Shown: positions 23,654-32,532, counted from the stretch's first letter. The stretch: 44,600 nt of DNA from Janibacter corallicola NBRC 107790 (GCF_001570965.1 NZ_BCSR01000025.1:1-44600), one strand, 5' to 3'. The notes: generated by a model from the letters alone, not told the origin. Numbers and translations are program-made.

Positions 23654-25264
23654 ATGGCACCGCAGCTGTCCCCGGAGGACCCGCGTTTCCAGACCGAGTC
23701 GGAGCAGGTCGTGTGGGAGCGACTCCGCGCGACCCTCCGTCCGGAGGACACGCTCATCGCCACCCGACGTCGGGGTGGTCGTCGTCGAGGTCAAGGGAGC
23801 CGGGCTGCAGGTCGAGGACGGTCGGTGGACCATCATGCGCGACCAGCGGCGGGTCCCGATCGACCCGGTCGAGCAGGTGCGGCAGGCCAAGTACGCCATC
23901 TGCCAGTACGTCGAGTCCGACCCCAGGTGGGCGCACCCCTCCCGGGGCAAGGTGCGGTTCGCGCACGCGGTGGTCACCCCCTTCGTCGGCCTGGGGATCG
24001 ACTTCGACCTGCCGGACTGCCCCCGGTGGATGCTCCACGACCGCGAGGACCTGCCCGAGCTGGCCACCCGGCTCGCGGACATCCCGCTCGGCTTCGAGAC
24101 CCACCGCCGCGTCCCGACCGCGGACGACTGCGACCTCCTCGTCTCGATCCTCACCGCTCGCGGGGTCGATGCCGCCGGCAGCCTCGTGGACGAGGCGAAC
24201 GAGCGCGCCCACCGCGCCGACCGCCTCACCGAGGAGCAGAGCCAGATCCTGCGCGTCACCCGGCTGCTGCGTCGCCTCGAGATCCGCGGCGGCGCCGGCA
24301 GCGGCAAGACCGTCCTCGCCCTCACCCAGGCGCGTCAGCTCGCCGCCGGCCGCGACGGCCGCAAGCCCGAGCGGGTCGCCCTGCTGTGCTACTCCATCGG
24401 CCTGGCCACCCACTTCCAGCGCGAGGTCGCGACGTGGCCGCACCGGCAGCGCCCCGCCTTCGTCGGTACCTTCGAGGACCTCGCCAACCGCTGGGGCCTG
24501 GCCTCCGGCTCCCGCGACGATCCCGACTACTGGGAGGAGACGCTGCCCCGCCTCATGGCCGAGCGCGCGGCGCAGCTGCCGCCGGGGGAGCGCTACGACT
24601 CCTTCGTCGTCGACGAGGCGCAGGACTTCGCCGAGTCGTGGTGGCGCCCGCTCATCGCCGCGCTCACCGACGAGACCGACGGCGGCCTGTTCATCTACTC
24701 CGACGAGAACCAGCGCCTCTTCAACCGCTTCGGCCGACCACCGGTCCCGCTCGTGCCGCTCGTCCTGGACCACAACCTGCGCAACACGAAGCAGATCGCC
24801 GGGGTCTTCAAGCCGTTGGCCCCGCTGCGCATGCGGCTCGAGGGCGGCGATGGCCCGGCCGTCACCTTCGTCCAGACCGGCACCGAGGAGGCGCTGGCCG
24901 TGGCCGACGACCAGGTCGACCTCCTCCTCGACGAGGGATGGGGGCCGGAGGACATCGCGCTGCTCACGACCGGCCGGCGTCACCCGGTGCAGGTCGAGCG
25001 GCAGGAGGACCTCGGGCAGCGGGGCTACTGGCGCACCTTCTGGGAGGACGAGGACGTCTTCTTCGGCCACGTCCTCGGGGCGAAGGGGATGGAACGCCGT
25101 GTCGTCGTGCTGTGCGTGAACGAGGACGGCACCCGGGAGCGCGGCTCTACGTCGGCCTCTCCCGCGCCACCGACCGTCTCGTGGTCGTCGCGGACGAGGC
25201 GGCCATCGCCCGGGCGGAGCAGCAGGTGGCCCGGGCACTCCTGCAGCCGGTCACCGGGAGCTGA
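23654..25264 (+). pseudogene. NERD-domain UvrD/Rep-like helicase, broken by two frame changes
   Basis: The ancestral protein had an N-terminal nuclease-related domain (NERD) and a superfamily I helicase. The start reads MAPQLSPEDPRFQTESEQVV in one frame up to about 23760, then the frame changes. After the change VVVVEVKGAG (NERD core) follows, so roughly 20 residues containing the first conserved acidic part of NERD are missing. The middle frame carries Walker A GGAGSGKT, Walker B VVDEAQDF, and ENQRLFNRFG. Near 25140 an extra CG (GCGCG) shifts the frame again; the original frame then gives RLYVGLSRATDRLVVV (helicase motif VI) and the stop at 25264. The two shifts cancel. Inactivation is likely; sequencing error could explain the second shift, less easily the first. 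Confidence 0.82.
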
Positions 25265-25368
25265 CGACACCCCGATGGGTAGTACTGCTCGTGCCGCAGG
25301 GGTGCGCGCCTTGTAGTCTCGCGCGGGAAGAATGACTTTCGTGGCACCGCAATAGGAGGGGGCTCCCT

Positions 25369-26601
25369 GTGAGCAACTGGGCAGCAGGCTGGTATGACGA
25401 CCCGGAGCAGCAGGGGTTGATCCGATACTGGGACGGCAACGGGTGGACGGAGTACCGCCAACCCCCGCCGGAGGGTTTCGCGACCGGACAGCCCGGGCCC
25501 GATGCCGCGGGGACGGGAACCCGTCAGGACGCCGCTCCGACCGCCGAGGAGGAGGCTCCTCCCACCGAGGCGGTCCACCGCGGGGAGGACCAGGGTTACG
25601 GCGCTGGAGCGGCTGGTGCCGCGGGCGCAGCCGGAGCCTACGGCGCTGCTGGTGCGGGCGACCAGGCCCAGGGCCAGCAGTACCCGTATGGCGAGCAGGC
25701 CTACGGTCAGCAGGGGTATGGCCAGGACCCCTACGGTCAGCAGGCCTACGGCGCCCAGCCGGCGTACGGGGCCGCAGGGGGCACCCCGCCCTCTAAGCCG
25801 AAGACCGGCCTGATCATCGCCATCGTCGCCGGCGTCGTCATCGTCGTCCTCGCGCTCTGCGGGCTCGGCTACTTCATGCTCTCCGGTGACGACGAGGGCA
25901 AGGAGACCACGAGCAGCAGCTCCTCGGAGTCCTCCGACTCCTCCTCGAGCTCTTCCGAGTCCAGCGACGACTCCTCCAGCTCCTCGAGCACCGATGAGTC
26001 CAGCTCCTCGAGCACCTCCGACGACAAGAAGGACAAGAAGAAGGACCAGGGCAAGGCCACGTTCGGCAAGAAGTACACCGGCCAGGGCAACGACGAGCTC
26101 CCCGCGCCCGAGGTCGACGGACCCGCGCTGATGAAGGTCCACTACGAGGGCGACAGCAACTTCGTCATCTGGGGCACCGACGCCAACGGCAAGGACAGCG
26201 AGCTGATCCTCAACACCATCGGGGCCACCGACGGCACGGTCGTCTACAACCTCTCGACCTACGGCGACCCGACCGCGGGCCTGCGGATGGAGACCGACGC
26301 GCCGTGGAGCGTCACCTTCGAGAAGCTCGACTCGGCCCCCAAGTTCGGCGACAGCCAGACCGGCCAGGGCGCCAAGGTCTTCGCCTGGGACGGTTCGAAG
26401 GCCGACCTGAGCGTGAAGTACAAGAGCTCCGACTCGGTGGCCACCGGGGCCTTCGAGGTCGTGGGCTTCGACTCCGAAGGGGGCTCCCCGGACCGCATCC
26501 TCAACGAGCCCTCGGACTACGACGGCACGGTCACCGTCCAGTCGGGCACGCAGTACATCGCGGTCCAGGGCGGCGGCGACTGGGAGCTGTCCAAGAAGTG
26601 A
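25369..26601 (+). CDS. DUF2510 membrane protein with repetitive Gly/Tyr/Gln and Ser/Glu-rich linkers
   Basis: 410 residues. N-terminal DUF2510 motif (about 5-28): AGWYDDPEQQGLIRYWDGNG with WTEYR, a short domain of actinobacterial membrane proteins. A low-complexity cytoplasmic part follows: Ala/Gly-rich (about 80-98) and YGQQ-type repeats (about 104-140). One membrane segment (about 146-168, TGLIIAIVAGVVIVVLALCG) leads to an extracytoplasmic Ser/Asp/Glu linker (about 178-220), a Lys-rich patch and a C-terminal beta-rich domain (about 230-410; HYEGDSNFVIWGTDANGK...). Function unknown. AGGAGGGG 7 nt upstream gives a firm GTG start, and TAGTCT at 25314-25319 could be its -10. It converges on the serine dehydratase gene. 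Confidence 0.85.
   Translation: MSNWAAGWYDDPEQQGLIRYWDGNGWTEYRQPPPEGFATGQPGPDAAGTGTRQDAAPTAEEEAPPTEAVHRGEDQGYGAGAAGAAGAAGAYGAAGAGDQAQGQQYPYGEQAYGQQGYGQDPYGQQAYGAQPAYGAAGGTPPSKPKTGLIIAIVAGVVIVVLALCGLGYFMLSGDDEGKETTSSSSSESSDSSSSSSESSDDSSSSSSTDESSSSSTSDDKKDKKKDQGKATFGKKYTGQGNDELPAPEVDGPALMKVHYEGDSNFVIWGTDANGKDSELILNTIGATDGTVVYNLSTYGDPTAGLRMETDAPWSVTFEKLDSAPKFGDSQTGQGAKVFAWDGSKADLSVKYKSSDSVATGAFEVVGFDSEGGSPDRILNEPSDYDGTVTVQSGTQYIAVQGGGDWELSKK
25700..25744 (+). repeat. Short direct repeats inside the DUF2510 gene
   Basis: CCTACGGTCAGCAGG occurs exactly at 25700-25714 and 25730-25744. It encodes part of the Tyr-Gly-Gln-Gln repeat and could allow slippage changes in repeat number. Confidence 0.75.
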
Positions 26602-26622
26602 GGCCGCCGCGGCGGGCGCCCG

Positions 26623-27996
26623 TCAGCACTCGATGACGTTGACGGCGAGCCCGCCGCGGGCCGTCTCCTTGTACTTGACCTTCATGTCGCGGCCGGTCTC
26701 GCGCATGGTCTTGACGACCTTGTCCAGGGAGACCACGTGCGAGCCGTCGCCGCGAAGGGCGGTCCGCGCCGCCGTGATCGCCTTCACCGATGCGACCGCG
26801 TTCCGCTCGATGCAGGGGATCTGCACGAGCCCGCCGACGGGGTCGCAGGTCAGGCCCAGGTTGTGCTCCATGCCGATCTCGGCGGCGTTCTCCACCTGGG
26901 CGGCGGTGCCACCGAGGACCGCTGCCATCGCCCCCGCGGCCATGGAGCAGGCCGAGCCCACCTCTCCCTGGCAGCCCACCTCGGCGCCGGAGATCGAGGC
27001 ATTCTCCTTGTAGACCACGCCGATCGCGGCGGCGGTCAGCAGGAAGCGGCAGATGCCCTCCTCGTCGGCGCCCGGCACGAAGTCCAGGTAGTAGCGCAGG
27101 ACCGCGGGGATGATCCCGGCGGCACCATTCGTCGGCGCGGTGACGACCCGGCCGCCGGCGGCGTTCTCCTCGTTGACGGCCAACGCGTACAGCGTGAGCC
27201 AGTCCATCCCCCGCAGCGGGTCGTCACTCGAGCCCTCGGAGCGCAGCCGCCGGTACAGCTCGGGGGCCCGGCGCCGGACCCGCAGCCCGCCGGGGAGGAC
27301 CCCCTCGGTGCTCATCCCGTTGTCGATGCACTGGCTCATCACCGACCACAGGTGCACCAGGCCGGAGCGGACCTCCTCCTCGGAGCGCCAGGCGAGCTCG
27401 TTCTGCAGCATCACCTGGGCCATCGACAGGCCGGTCTCCCGGCAGATCGCGAGCAGCTGGTCGCCGGTCGTGAAGGGGTGGGGGACGGAGGTGGAGTCCG
27501 CGACGATCCGGGTGGAGCCGGAGGCGTCCTCGCCGATGACGAAGCCGCCGCCGACGGAATAGTACGTGTGCGAGCTGAGCGGCTCCTCGCCCTCACCCCA
27601 CGCGGTGAAGATCATGCCGTTCGGGTGCAGCGGCAGGCTCTTGCGCCGGTGCAGCACGAGGTCCTCGTCCTCGTCGAAGTCGATCTCGTGCTCGCCGAGC
27701 AACGACAGCCGGTCGTGCTCCCGGATCCGTGCCAGCAGGTCGCCGACGTCGCGGGGGTCGCAGACCTCCGGCCGCTCGCCGGAGAGCCCGAGCTTCACGG
27801 CTGCGGGCGACCCGTGGCCGAGACCGGTCGCGCCGAGCGAGCCGAAGAGCTCGGCCCTGACCCGCCGCACCCGCGCCAGGACCTCCTCCTCGCGCAGCCG
27901 CTCGGCGAACTGCACGGCGGCGCGCATGGGGCCGACGGTGTGCGAGCTCGACGGGCCGATGCCGACGGAGAAGAGGTCGAAGACGCTGAGTGCCAC
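26623..27996 (-). CDS. sdaA: L-serine ammonia-lyase (L-serine dehydratase), single-chain iron-sulfur type
   Basis: Deaminates L-serine to pyruvate and ammonia with a [4Fe-4S] cluster. 457 residues, the normal single-chain (SdaA/SdaB-type) length. The N-terminus [20 protein letters not shown] is diagnostic, as is [12 protein letters not shown]. The C-terminal half holds [14 protein letters not shown] (Cys342, Cys350), LTCDPVGG (Cys384) and IPCIERN (Cys395), which supply the cluster ligands. AAGGAG 7 nt upstream fixes the GTG at 27996; an in-frame ATG at 28092 lies outside the conserved protein. Its gene stands alone, convergent with the DUF2510 gene and divergent from a small unknown gene. It feeds serine carbon to pyruvate. 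Confidence 0.96.
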   Translation of the reverse strand: MALSVFDLFSVGIGPSSSHTVGPMRAAVQFAERLREEEVLARVRRVRAELFGSLGATGLGHGSPAAVKLGLSGERPEVCDPRDVGDLLARIREHDRLSLLGEHEIDFDEDEDLVLHRRKSLPLHPNGMIFTAWGEGEEPLSSHTYYSVGGGFVIGEDASGSTRIVADSTSVPHPFTTGDQLLAICRETGLSMAQVMLQNELAWRSEEEVRSGLVHLWSVMSQCIDNGMSTEGVLPGGLRVRRRAPELYRRLRSEGSSDDPLRGMDWLTLYALAVNEENAAGGRVVTAPTNGAAGIIPAVLRYYLDFVPGADEEGICRFLLTAAAIGVVYKENASISGAEVGCQGEVGSACSMAAGAMAAVLGGTAAQVENAAEIGMEHNLGLTCDPVGGLVQIPCIERNAVASVKAITAARTALRGDGSHVVSLDKVVKTMRETGRDMKVKYKETARGGLAVNVIEC

Positions 27997-28154
27997 GTGG
28001 TCGCTCCTTGTGGGGCTCGAAGGTGTCACCGGGCGGAGCACGTCGTGGGTGGGCGGCCCTGCCCGTCGCGCCCGAGGATACTCGCCGGGCACGTCGTCGG
28101 ACCCTGTGGACGACGGCAGCTGTGGACGGCCCGATCCCCGGCAGCATGACCGCC

Positions 28155-28589
28155 ATGAGTTTCAACGATCTGCCCGATGACTGGCCCGCCCGATCCCTGA
28201 CCGACCCGACCATCGCCCGCGACGTCGTCGACCTCGTCGTGCGCGAGACCGACCGCGAGAGCGGCTGCATCTGCGTGCTGCTCTGCGACGCCGAGGCCCG
28301 CATGGTGCAGCCCCTGACGATCGACGACGTCGGCGACCTCCCGGGCCGGAGGGAGGTCGAGGGAGTCTTCGACCTGCTCCTTGAGCAGCTGGGCGACCAC
28401 CTCGGCACCATCGTCGTCGCCCTCGGCCGCCCGTACGGTCACGAGCCGGACGACCGGGCACGCTCCTGGCACGAGGCCGCCATCGCCGCCAGCCGTCGCC
28501 ACGGCGTGCGGCTCGTCGGCACCTACCTCGCGACCGACCGCGGCGTGATGGAGATGCCGCGGTGGGAGCAGCTACCCGCCGTCGGCTGA
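28155..28589 (+). CDS. Hypothetical protein, 144 residues
   Basis: Soluble alpha/beta-looking protein with no signal peptide. [20 protein letters not shown] opens it, then [22 protein letters not shown] reads as two beta strands. A helix and [44 protein letters not shown] follow as strand-helix-strand. A His, a Ser-Trp-His and Asp residues cluster there, loosely recalling RadC/JAB-like folds, but this is not enough for a family call. An ATG at 28146 is an alternative start; CAGCAT lies 7 nt before the one chosen. The 3' end overlaps the convergent carboxyltransferase gene by 18 nt. Composition is that of the host, so it is probably a real, lineage-typical gene. Confidence 0.72.
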   Translation: MSFNDLPDDWPARSLTDPTIARDVVDLVVRETDRESGCICVLLCDAEARMVQPLTIDDVGDLPGRREVEGVFDLLLEQLGDHLGTIVVALGRPYGHEPDDRARSWHEAAIAASRRHGVRLVGTYLATDRGVMEMPRWEQLPAVG

Positions 28590-30077
28590 CCCGCCGGCAC
28601 CGTCACCCCGGCCCTGCTGCGCGATCTGCTCGGCGACGACGGCGCCCATCGCCGTGGCGAATCCCTCCGGGTCCTCGTGCGCCGCAGGCGACTCCGGCAC
28701 GACGACGTCGACGACGCCGTCCTCGGCCATGTGCGCCGCGCCGACCCGCTGCCGGGCCGCGAGCAGTGCGGCGTGCTCGGCGTCCTTGAAGAGGATCGCG
28801 CTCGCACCCTCCGGCGGGAGCGGGGAGAGCCAGGCATTGCCGGCGGCGACGACGCGCCGCGCCGGCAGCAGCGCGAGGGCGCCCCCGCCGGTGCCCTCAC
28901 CGAGGAGCACCGAGACCGTCGGGACGGTCAGCGTGGTCATGTGCGCGATCGAGCGCGCGATCTCACCGGCCAGCGCCCCCTCCTCGGCGTGCGGGGAGAG
29001 GTCGGCGCCCGGGGTGTCGATGACCGTGACGAGCGGCAGGTCGAGCTCGGTGGCCAGCCGCATCGCGCGCTGGGCCTCGCGCAGCGCACCCGGCCCCATC
29101 GACTCGGTCAGCTGGTGACGCCGGTCCTGGCCGATGAGTACGCACGCACGCCCCTCGAAGGAGGCCAGGGCGAGCAGCACGCCCCTGTCCGCCTCGCCCT
29201 CACCGGTGCCGTTGAGCGGGATGACGTCCTCGGCGGCGTGCCGCAGCAGCTCGCGCACGCCGGGGCGGTCCGCCCGCCGCGTCACCTCGATGGCCGACCA
29301 CAGCGCGTCGATCTCCTCCTGCGTCGGCTCCGGCCGCGAGGCGAAGGGGGTGATCGCCGCCCCGGGCGCGGGCTGGGCCGGGGGCCGGGCCCCCTTCGCC
29401 GTGCCGGAGAGCAGGGTGAGGGCCCGGGAGGCGATCGCGGCCAGCTCGTCGGTGGGCACGACCGCGTCGACGATGCCCTTCTCGACGAGGTTCTCCGCGA
29501 CCTGCACCCCCTCGGGGAAGGGCTCGCCGTGCACCGTCTCGTAGACCGCCGGGCCGAGGAAGCCCACGAGGGCCCCGGGCTCGGCGATCGTGATGTGGCC
29601 CAACGACCCCCACGAGGCGAAGACGCCGCCGGTGCTCGGGTGGCGCAGCAGGACGAGGTAGGGCAGGCCGGCGGCCTTGTGCGCCACGACGGCCGCGGTG
29701 ATGTCGATCATCGTGACGAAGGCGGGCGTTCCCTCCTGCATCCGGGTGCCGCCGCTCGCGGTGGCCGCGACGAGGGGGAGACCCTCCGCGGTGGCTCGGC
29801 GGACGGCCGCGACGACCCGACCGGCCGCGGCCCGCCCGATCGAGCCACCGAGGAAGCGGAACTCCCCGACGATCATCGCCACCTCGTGCCCCCGGATCGT
29901 GGCCCGCCCGGTGAGCACCGACTCGTCGGTCCCGCTGCGCTCGGCCGCGCGCGCAAGGGACTCGCGGTACTCCCGGCTCAGCCCGGCGGTCCCGACGGGG
30001 CGGTCCCAGGAGGCGAAGCTGCCCGGGTCGACGACGGTCTCGATGAGCTCGTGGGCGGAGAGGCGATCGGGACTCAT
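28572..30077 (-). CDS. Acetyl/acyl-CoA carboxylase carboxyltransferase, fused beta-alpha halves
   Basis: 501 residues. Transfers the carboxyl group from biotin to acyl-CoA to make malonyl-CoA or a homologue. Two crotonase-like halves are fused: an AccD-like half (about 1-240; VAMIVGEFRFLGGSIG, ATASGGTRMQEGTPAFVTM, HPSTGGVFASWGSLG) and an AccA-like half (about 255-490; DTPGADLSPHAEEG, LLGEGTGGGALALLPA). No zinc-ribbon cysteines of AccD are present. The fusion and missing ribbon resemble actinobacterial AccD-type carboxyltransferases. The biotin carboxylase partner is not in the window, so the acyl substrate is uncertain. ATG start with GACGAT 6 nt upstream; a divergent promoter lies in the same 41-nt gap. 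Confidence 0.88.
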   Translation of the reverse strand: MSPDRLSAHELIETVVDPGSFASWDRPVGTAGLSREYRESLARAAERSGTDESVLTGRATIRGHEVAMIVGEFRFLGGSIGRAAAGRVVAAVRRATAEGLPLVAATASGGTRMQEGTPAFVTMIDITAAVVAHKAAGLPYLVLLRHPSTGGVFASWGSLGHITIAEPGALVGFLGPAVYETVHGEPFPEGVQVAENLVEKGIVDAVVPTDELAAIASRALTLLSGTAKGARPPAQPAPGAAITPFASRPEPTQEEIDALWSAIEVTRRADRPGVRELLRHAAEDVIPLNGTGEGEADRGVLLALASFEGRACVLIGQDRRHQLTESMGPGALREAQRAMRLATELDLPLVTVIDTPGADLSPHAEEGALAGEIARSIAHMTTLTVPTVSVLLGEGTGGGALALLPARRVVAAGNAWLSPLPPEGASAILFKDAEHAALLAARQRVGAAHMAEDGVVDVVVPESPAAHEDPEGFATAMGAVVAEQIAQQGRGDGAGGSADGG

Positions 30078-30106
30078 GCGGTGATCGTCGCAGCCGGGCC
30101 GGTCGA

Positions 30107-30112
30107 TATCCT
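30107..30112 (+). promoter_or_regulatory. -10 element of the small membrane gene pair (leaderless type)
   Basis: TATCCT lies 6 nt before the GTG at 30119. Confidence 0.58.
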
Positions 30113-30118
30113 TGCCCG

Positions 30119-30487
30119 GTGCTTGTGCCGTTGACCACCATCGCGATCATCGCGGTCTCGATCCTGGGCCTCCAGGCGGCGGCATACGCGGCGCTGGACC
30201 GCGTCGTCGACGACCTGATGCTCCTCATCGGCGTCATCGTCGAGCTGGTCCTGCTCGTCCTCATCGTGGTCACCGCGATCGTCCAGGGGCAGGTCAGCGG
30301 CGCTGGGGAGGGCGCCACGATGCTCGCCTACGCGCTGACGCTGCCGATCATCCCGCCGATCGTCGTCTTCATCGCCCTGAAGGAGAAGACCCGCTGGGCC
30401 ATGGGCGTGATCGTCGCGGGCGCCTTCACCGTCGGGGTCATGGCCTACCGCATCCTGCAGATCTGGCAGACCAGTGGCCCGGCCTGA
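30119..30487 (+). CDS. Small four-helix membrane protein, upstream member of a pair
   Basis: 122 residues with likely membrane segments at about 5-24 (TTIAIIAVSILGLQAAAYAA), 33-55 (LMLLIGVIVELVLLVLIVV), 69-87 (LAYALTLPIIPPIVVF) and 93-113 (WAMGVIVAGAFTVGVMAYRI). No catalytic motif or named family. It has a leaderless-type start. Its stop lies 14 nt beyond the start of the next membrane gene, so the pair is translationally coupled and the products may interact. Confidence 0.8.
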   Translation: MLVPLTTIAIIAVSILGLQAAAYAALDRVVDDLMLLIGVIVELVLLVLIVVTAIVQGQVSGAGEGATMLAYALTLPIIPPIVVFIALKEKTRWAMGVIVAGAFTVGVMAYRILQIWQTSGPA

Positions 30488-30905
30488 CCTGCACACCGGG
30501 ACCGGTCCCGGCCGCGTCGTCGTCGCCGTCTACGCCGTGCTGGCGCTGGCCGCGACCGGCCGCTCGATCCTGCAGATCACCAACTACTTCGACCGGGCGC
30601 CGCTGGCCTACTGCCTCTCCGCGCTCGCGGCCGTCATCTACATCGTCGCCACCACCGCCCTGGCGAAGGGGGGCGAGCGCGCCGCCCGCGTGGCCACGAC
30701 CGCGATCGTCGTCGAGGCCATCGGGGTGCTCTCCGTCGGCGCCCTGTCCTACCTCGTCCCGGAGCTCTTCCCCGACAAGACGGTCTGGTCCCACTTCGGT
30801 TCCGGGTACGGGTTCATGCCGCTCGTGCTGCCCTTCGTCGGGCTGTGGTGGATCCACCGGGTGCGCCGTCGGGCGGGGGAGACGCCCCCTTCGCCCGAAT
30901 ACTGA
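30474..30905 (+). CDS. Small membrane protein, downstream member of a pair
   Basis: 143 residues with four likely membrane segments: about 14-32 (VVVAVYAVLALAATGR), 45-63 (AYCLSALAAVIYIVATTAL), 72-96 (VATTAIVVEAIGVLSVGAL) and 112-130 (YGFMPLVLPFVGLWWIH). An Arg-rich cytoplasmic tail ends it. The GTG start overlaps the preceding gene by 14 nt. The second helix region (SILQITNYFDRAPLAYCL) has conserved-looking polar residues in the membrane. Function unknown. Confidence 0.8.
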   Translation: MARPDLHTGTGPGRVVVAVYAVLALAATGRSILQITNYFDRAPLAYCLSALAAVIYIVATTALAKGGERAARVATTAIVVEAIGVLSVGALSYLVPELFPDKTVWSHFGSGYGFMPLVLPFVGLWWIHRVRRRAGETPPSPEY

Positions 30906-30935
30906 GATCGTCCCGCCCGCGATGTGGTCGCTGCC

Positions 30936-30941
30936 TACCAT
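30936..30941 (+). promoter_or_regulatory. -10 element of the metY leader
   Basis: TACCAT matches TAnnnT. Transcription would begin near 30948, at the first base pair of the riboswitch P1 stem. No clear -35 is visible. Confidence 0.5.
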
Positions 30942-30946
30942 CAGGG

Positions 30947-31051
30947 CAGGTCCTGAGCGCCAGCGCGAAGCCCCGGCTTGCTGGCCGGCAACCCTCCACA
31001 CGCGGTGGGGTGCCCCGGGAGGAGACCTGGTCCGTGGCAAACCGCCACGGG
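30947..31051 (+). ncRNA. S-adenosylmethionine riboswitch, SAM-IV type
   Basis: CAGGTC (30947-30952) pairs with GACCTG (31024-31029) to close P1. Inside it lie TGAGCGCCAGCG, AAGCCCCGGCTTGCTGGCC with GGCAACCCTCC, then CGGTGGGGTGCCCCGGG. These are the SAM-binding core features shared by SAM-I and SAM-IV RNAs, and the order and sequence match the actinobacterial SAM-IV form. A 7-bp hairpin (CCGTGGC/GCCACGG, 31032-31050) follows P1, where SAM-IV RNAs have an extra stem. The metY ribosome-binding site (AGGAG, 31070-31074) starts 19 nt later. SAM binding is expected to lower metY expression. Confidence 0.87.
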
Positions 31052-31080
31052 CAAGCGCGCAGTAACGACAGGAGCACGTC

Positions 31081-32397
31081 ATGTCCGACCCGTCCACGTG
31101 GAGCTTCGCCACCCAGCAGATCCACGCCGGCCAGGCCCCCGACCCCAGCACCGGATCCCGGGCGCTGCCGATCCACCAGACGACGTCCTACGTCTTCGAC
31201 GACACCGAGCAGGCGGCGAACCGCTTCGCCCTCTCCGAGCTGGGTCCGATCTACACCCGGATCACCAACCCCACCCAGGAGGCGGTCGAGAACAAGATCG
31301 CCGCACTCGAAGGGGGAGTCGGCGCCCTGCTGACCGCCTCCGGGATGTCGGCCACCACGCTGGCGATCCAGAACATCGCCGAGGCCGGTGACCACGTCGT
31401 CGCGAGCGCCGCGCTGTACGGCGGGACGATCAACCTGTTCGTGCACACCCTCCCGAAGTTCGGCATCGAGGTCACCCTCGTCGAGGACCTGGACGACCTC
31501 GACGCCTGGCGGGCCGCGGTCAAGCCGAACACCAAGGCCTTCTTCGGCGAGACGATCGGCAACCCCAAGGCCACCGTGCTGGACGTCGCCGGGGTCGCCG
31601 GTGTCGCCCACGAGGCCGGGGTGCCCCTGATCGTCGACAACACGATCGCCACCCCCTACGGGCTGCGCCCGATCGAGCACGGCGCCGACATCGTCGTGCA
31701 CGCCGCGACGAAGTTCCTCGGCGGCCACGGCAACTCGATCGCGGGTGTCATCGTCGACTCCGGCAACTTCGACTTCTCCGCCGACCCGGAGAAGTTCCCC
31801 GGCTTCAACGAGCCGGACCCGAGCTACCACGGGCTGCGCTACGGCATCGACCTGGGCGCGAACGGGGCGCTCGGCGCCAACCTCGCCTTCGTGCTCAAGG
31901 CGCGCGTACAGCTGCTGCGCGACCTCGGGCCGGCGATCTCCCCGTTCAACGCCTTCCTCATCGGCACCGGCATCGAGACCCTCAGCCTGCGCATGGAGCG
32001 TCACCTGGACAACACCCGCACGGTGGCCGAGTTCCTCGGCGGGCACGACCAGGTCGAGAAGGTCACGTGGGCCTCGCTGCCGGACAACCCGAGCTACGAG
32101 CGGGCCCAGAAGTACACGCCGAAGGGTGCCGGCTCGGTGATCTCCTTCGAGATCAAGGGCGGCGTCGAGGCGGGCAGGAAGTTCGTCGAGGGCCTGAACC
32201 TGCACAGCCACCTGGCCAACATCGGTGACACCCGCTCCCTCGTCATCCACCCGGCCTCCACGACCCACTCCCAGGGTCCGGAGGAGGACCGGCTCGCCGC
32301 CGGCGTCACCCCCGGCCTGGTGCGCCTGTCGGTCGGGCTCGAGGACCCCAAGGACATCATCGCCGACCTCGAGGAGGGCTTCGCCGCCGCGAAGTAG
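31081..32397 (+). CDS. metY: O-acetylhomoserine sulfhydrylase
   Basis: PLP-dependent enzyme of 438 residues that makes homocysteine from O-acetylhomoserine and sulfide in the direct sulfhydrylation route to methionine. WSFATQQIHAGQAPDPSTGS with IHQTTSYVFDDTEQAA is typical of MetY. PLP is held by Lys211 in HAATKFLGGHGN. FGETIGNPKATVLDV and HPASTTHSQ also fit. The long insertion near 220-270 (DFSADPEKFPGFNEPDPSYHG) separates MetY from shorter MetB/MetC relatives. AGGAG lies 6 nt before the ATG. Control by the SAM riboswitch just upstream fits methionine biosynthesis. A strong terminator hairpin lies about 130 nt after the stop. No metX gene is adjacent. Confidence 0.96.
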   Translation: MSDPSTWSFATQQIHAGQAPDPSTGSRALPIHQTTSYVFDDTEQAANRFALSELGPIYTRITNPTQEAVENKIAALEGGVGALLTASGMSATTLAIQNIAEAGDHVVASAALYGGTINLFVHTLPKFGIEVTLVEDLDDLDAWRAAVKPNTKAFFGETIGNPKATVLDVAGVAGVAHEAGVPLIVDNTIATPYGLRPIEHGADIVVHAATKFLGGHGNSIAGVIVDSGNFDFSADPEKFPGFNEPDPSYHGLRYGIDLGANGALGANLAFVLKARVQLLRDLGPAISPFNAFLIGTGIETLSLRMERHLDNTRTVAEFLGGHDQVEKVTWASLPDNPSYERAQKYTPKGAGSVISFEIKGGVEAGRKFVEGLNLHSHLANIGDTRSLVIHPASTTHSQGPEEDRLAAGVTPGLVRLSVGLEDPKDIIADLEEGFAAAK

Positions 32398-32407
32398 CGG
32401 TTCCGGT

Positions 32408-32501
32408 GCTTCGAGGCTCGTCGCTGGCGCTCCTCGCACCTCAGCAACCGGGGGTCCCTGGGCTTCGAGGCTCGTCGCTGGCGCTCCTCGCACCTCAGCA
32501 A
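32408..32501. repeat. Two identical 40-bp direct repeats (dispersed repeat, copies 2 and 3)
   Basis: The same 40 bases occur at 32408-32447 and 32462-32501, separated by 14 bp. Each begins GCTTCGAGGCTCGTCGCTGG and ends CCTCGCACCTCAGCAA. The ends match the inverted ends of the element after leuS (1825-1871). Confidence 0.85.
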
Positions 32502-32509
32502 GCGCCGGT

Positions 32510-32532
32510 CCCTGAGGTGCGAAGGGCGAAGG
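32510..32532. repeat. Shortened inverted copy of the dispersed repeat (copy 4)
   Basis: CCCTGAGGTGCGAAGGGCGA shows the two ends of the element after leuS joined without the centre, in the orientation opposite to the adjacent direct repeats. Confidence 0.55.

Noticed and set aside
26604-26615. Palindrome CCGCCGCGGCGG as a shared terminator between convergent genes
   Set aside because: A perfect palindrome with no room for a loop and no T-run; probably chance in GC-rich DNA.
32408-32532. CRISPR-like repeat array
   Set aside because: Only two full copies with a 14-bp gap and an inverted remnant, and related copies lie at other gene ends; this is a dispersed repeat.
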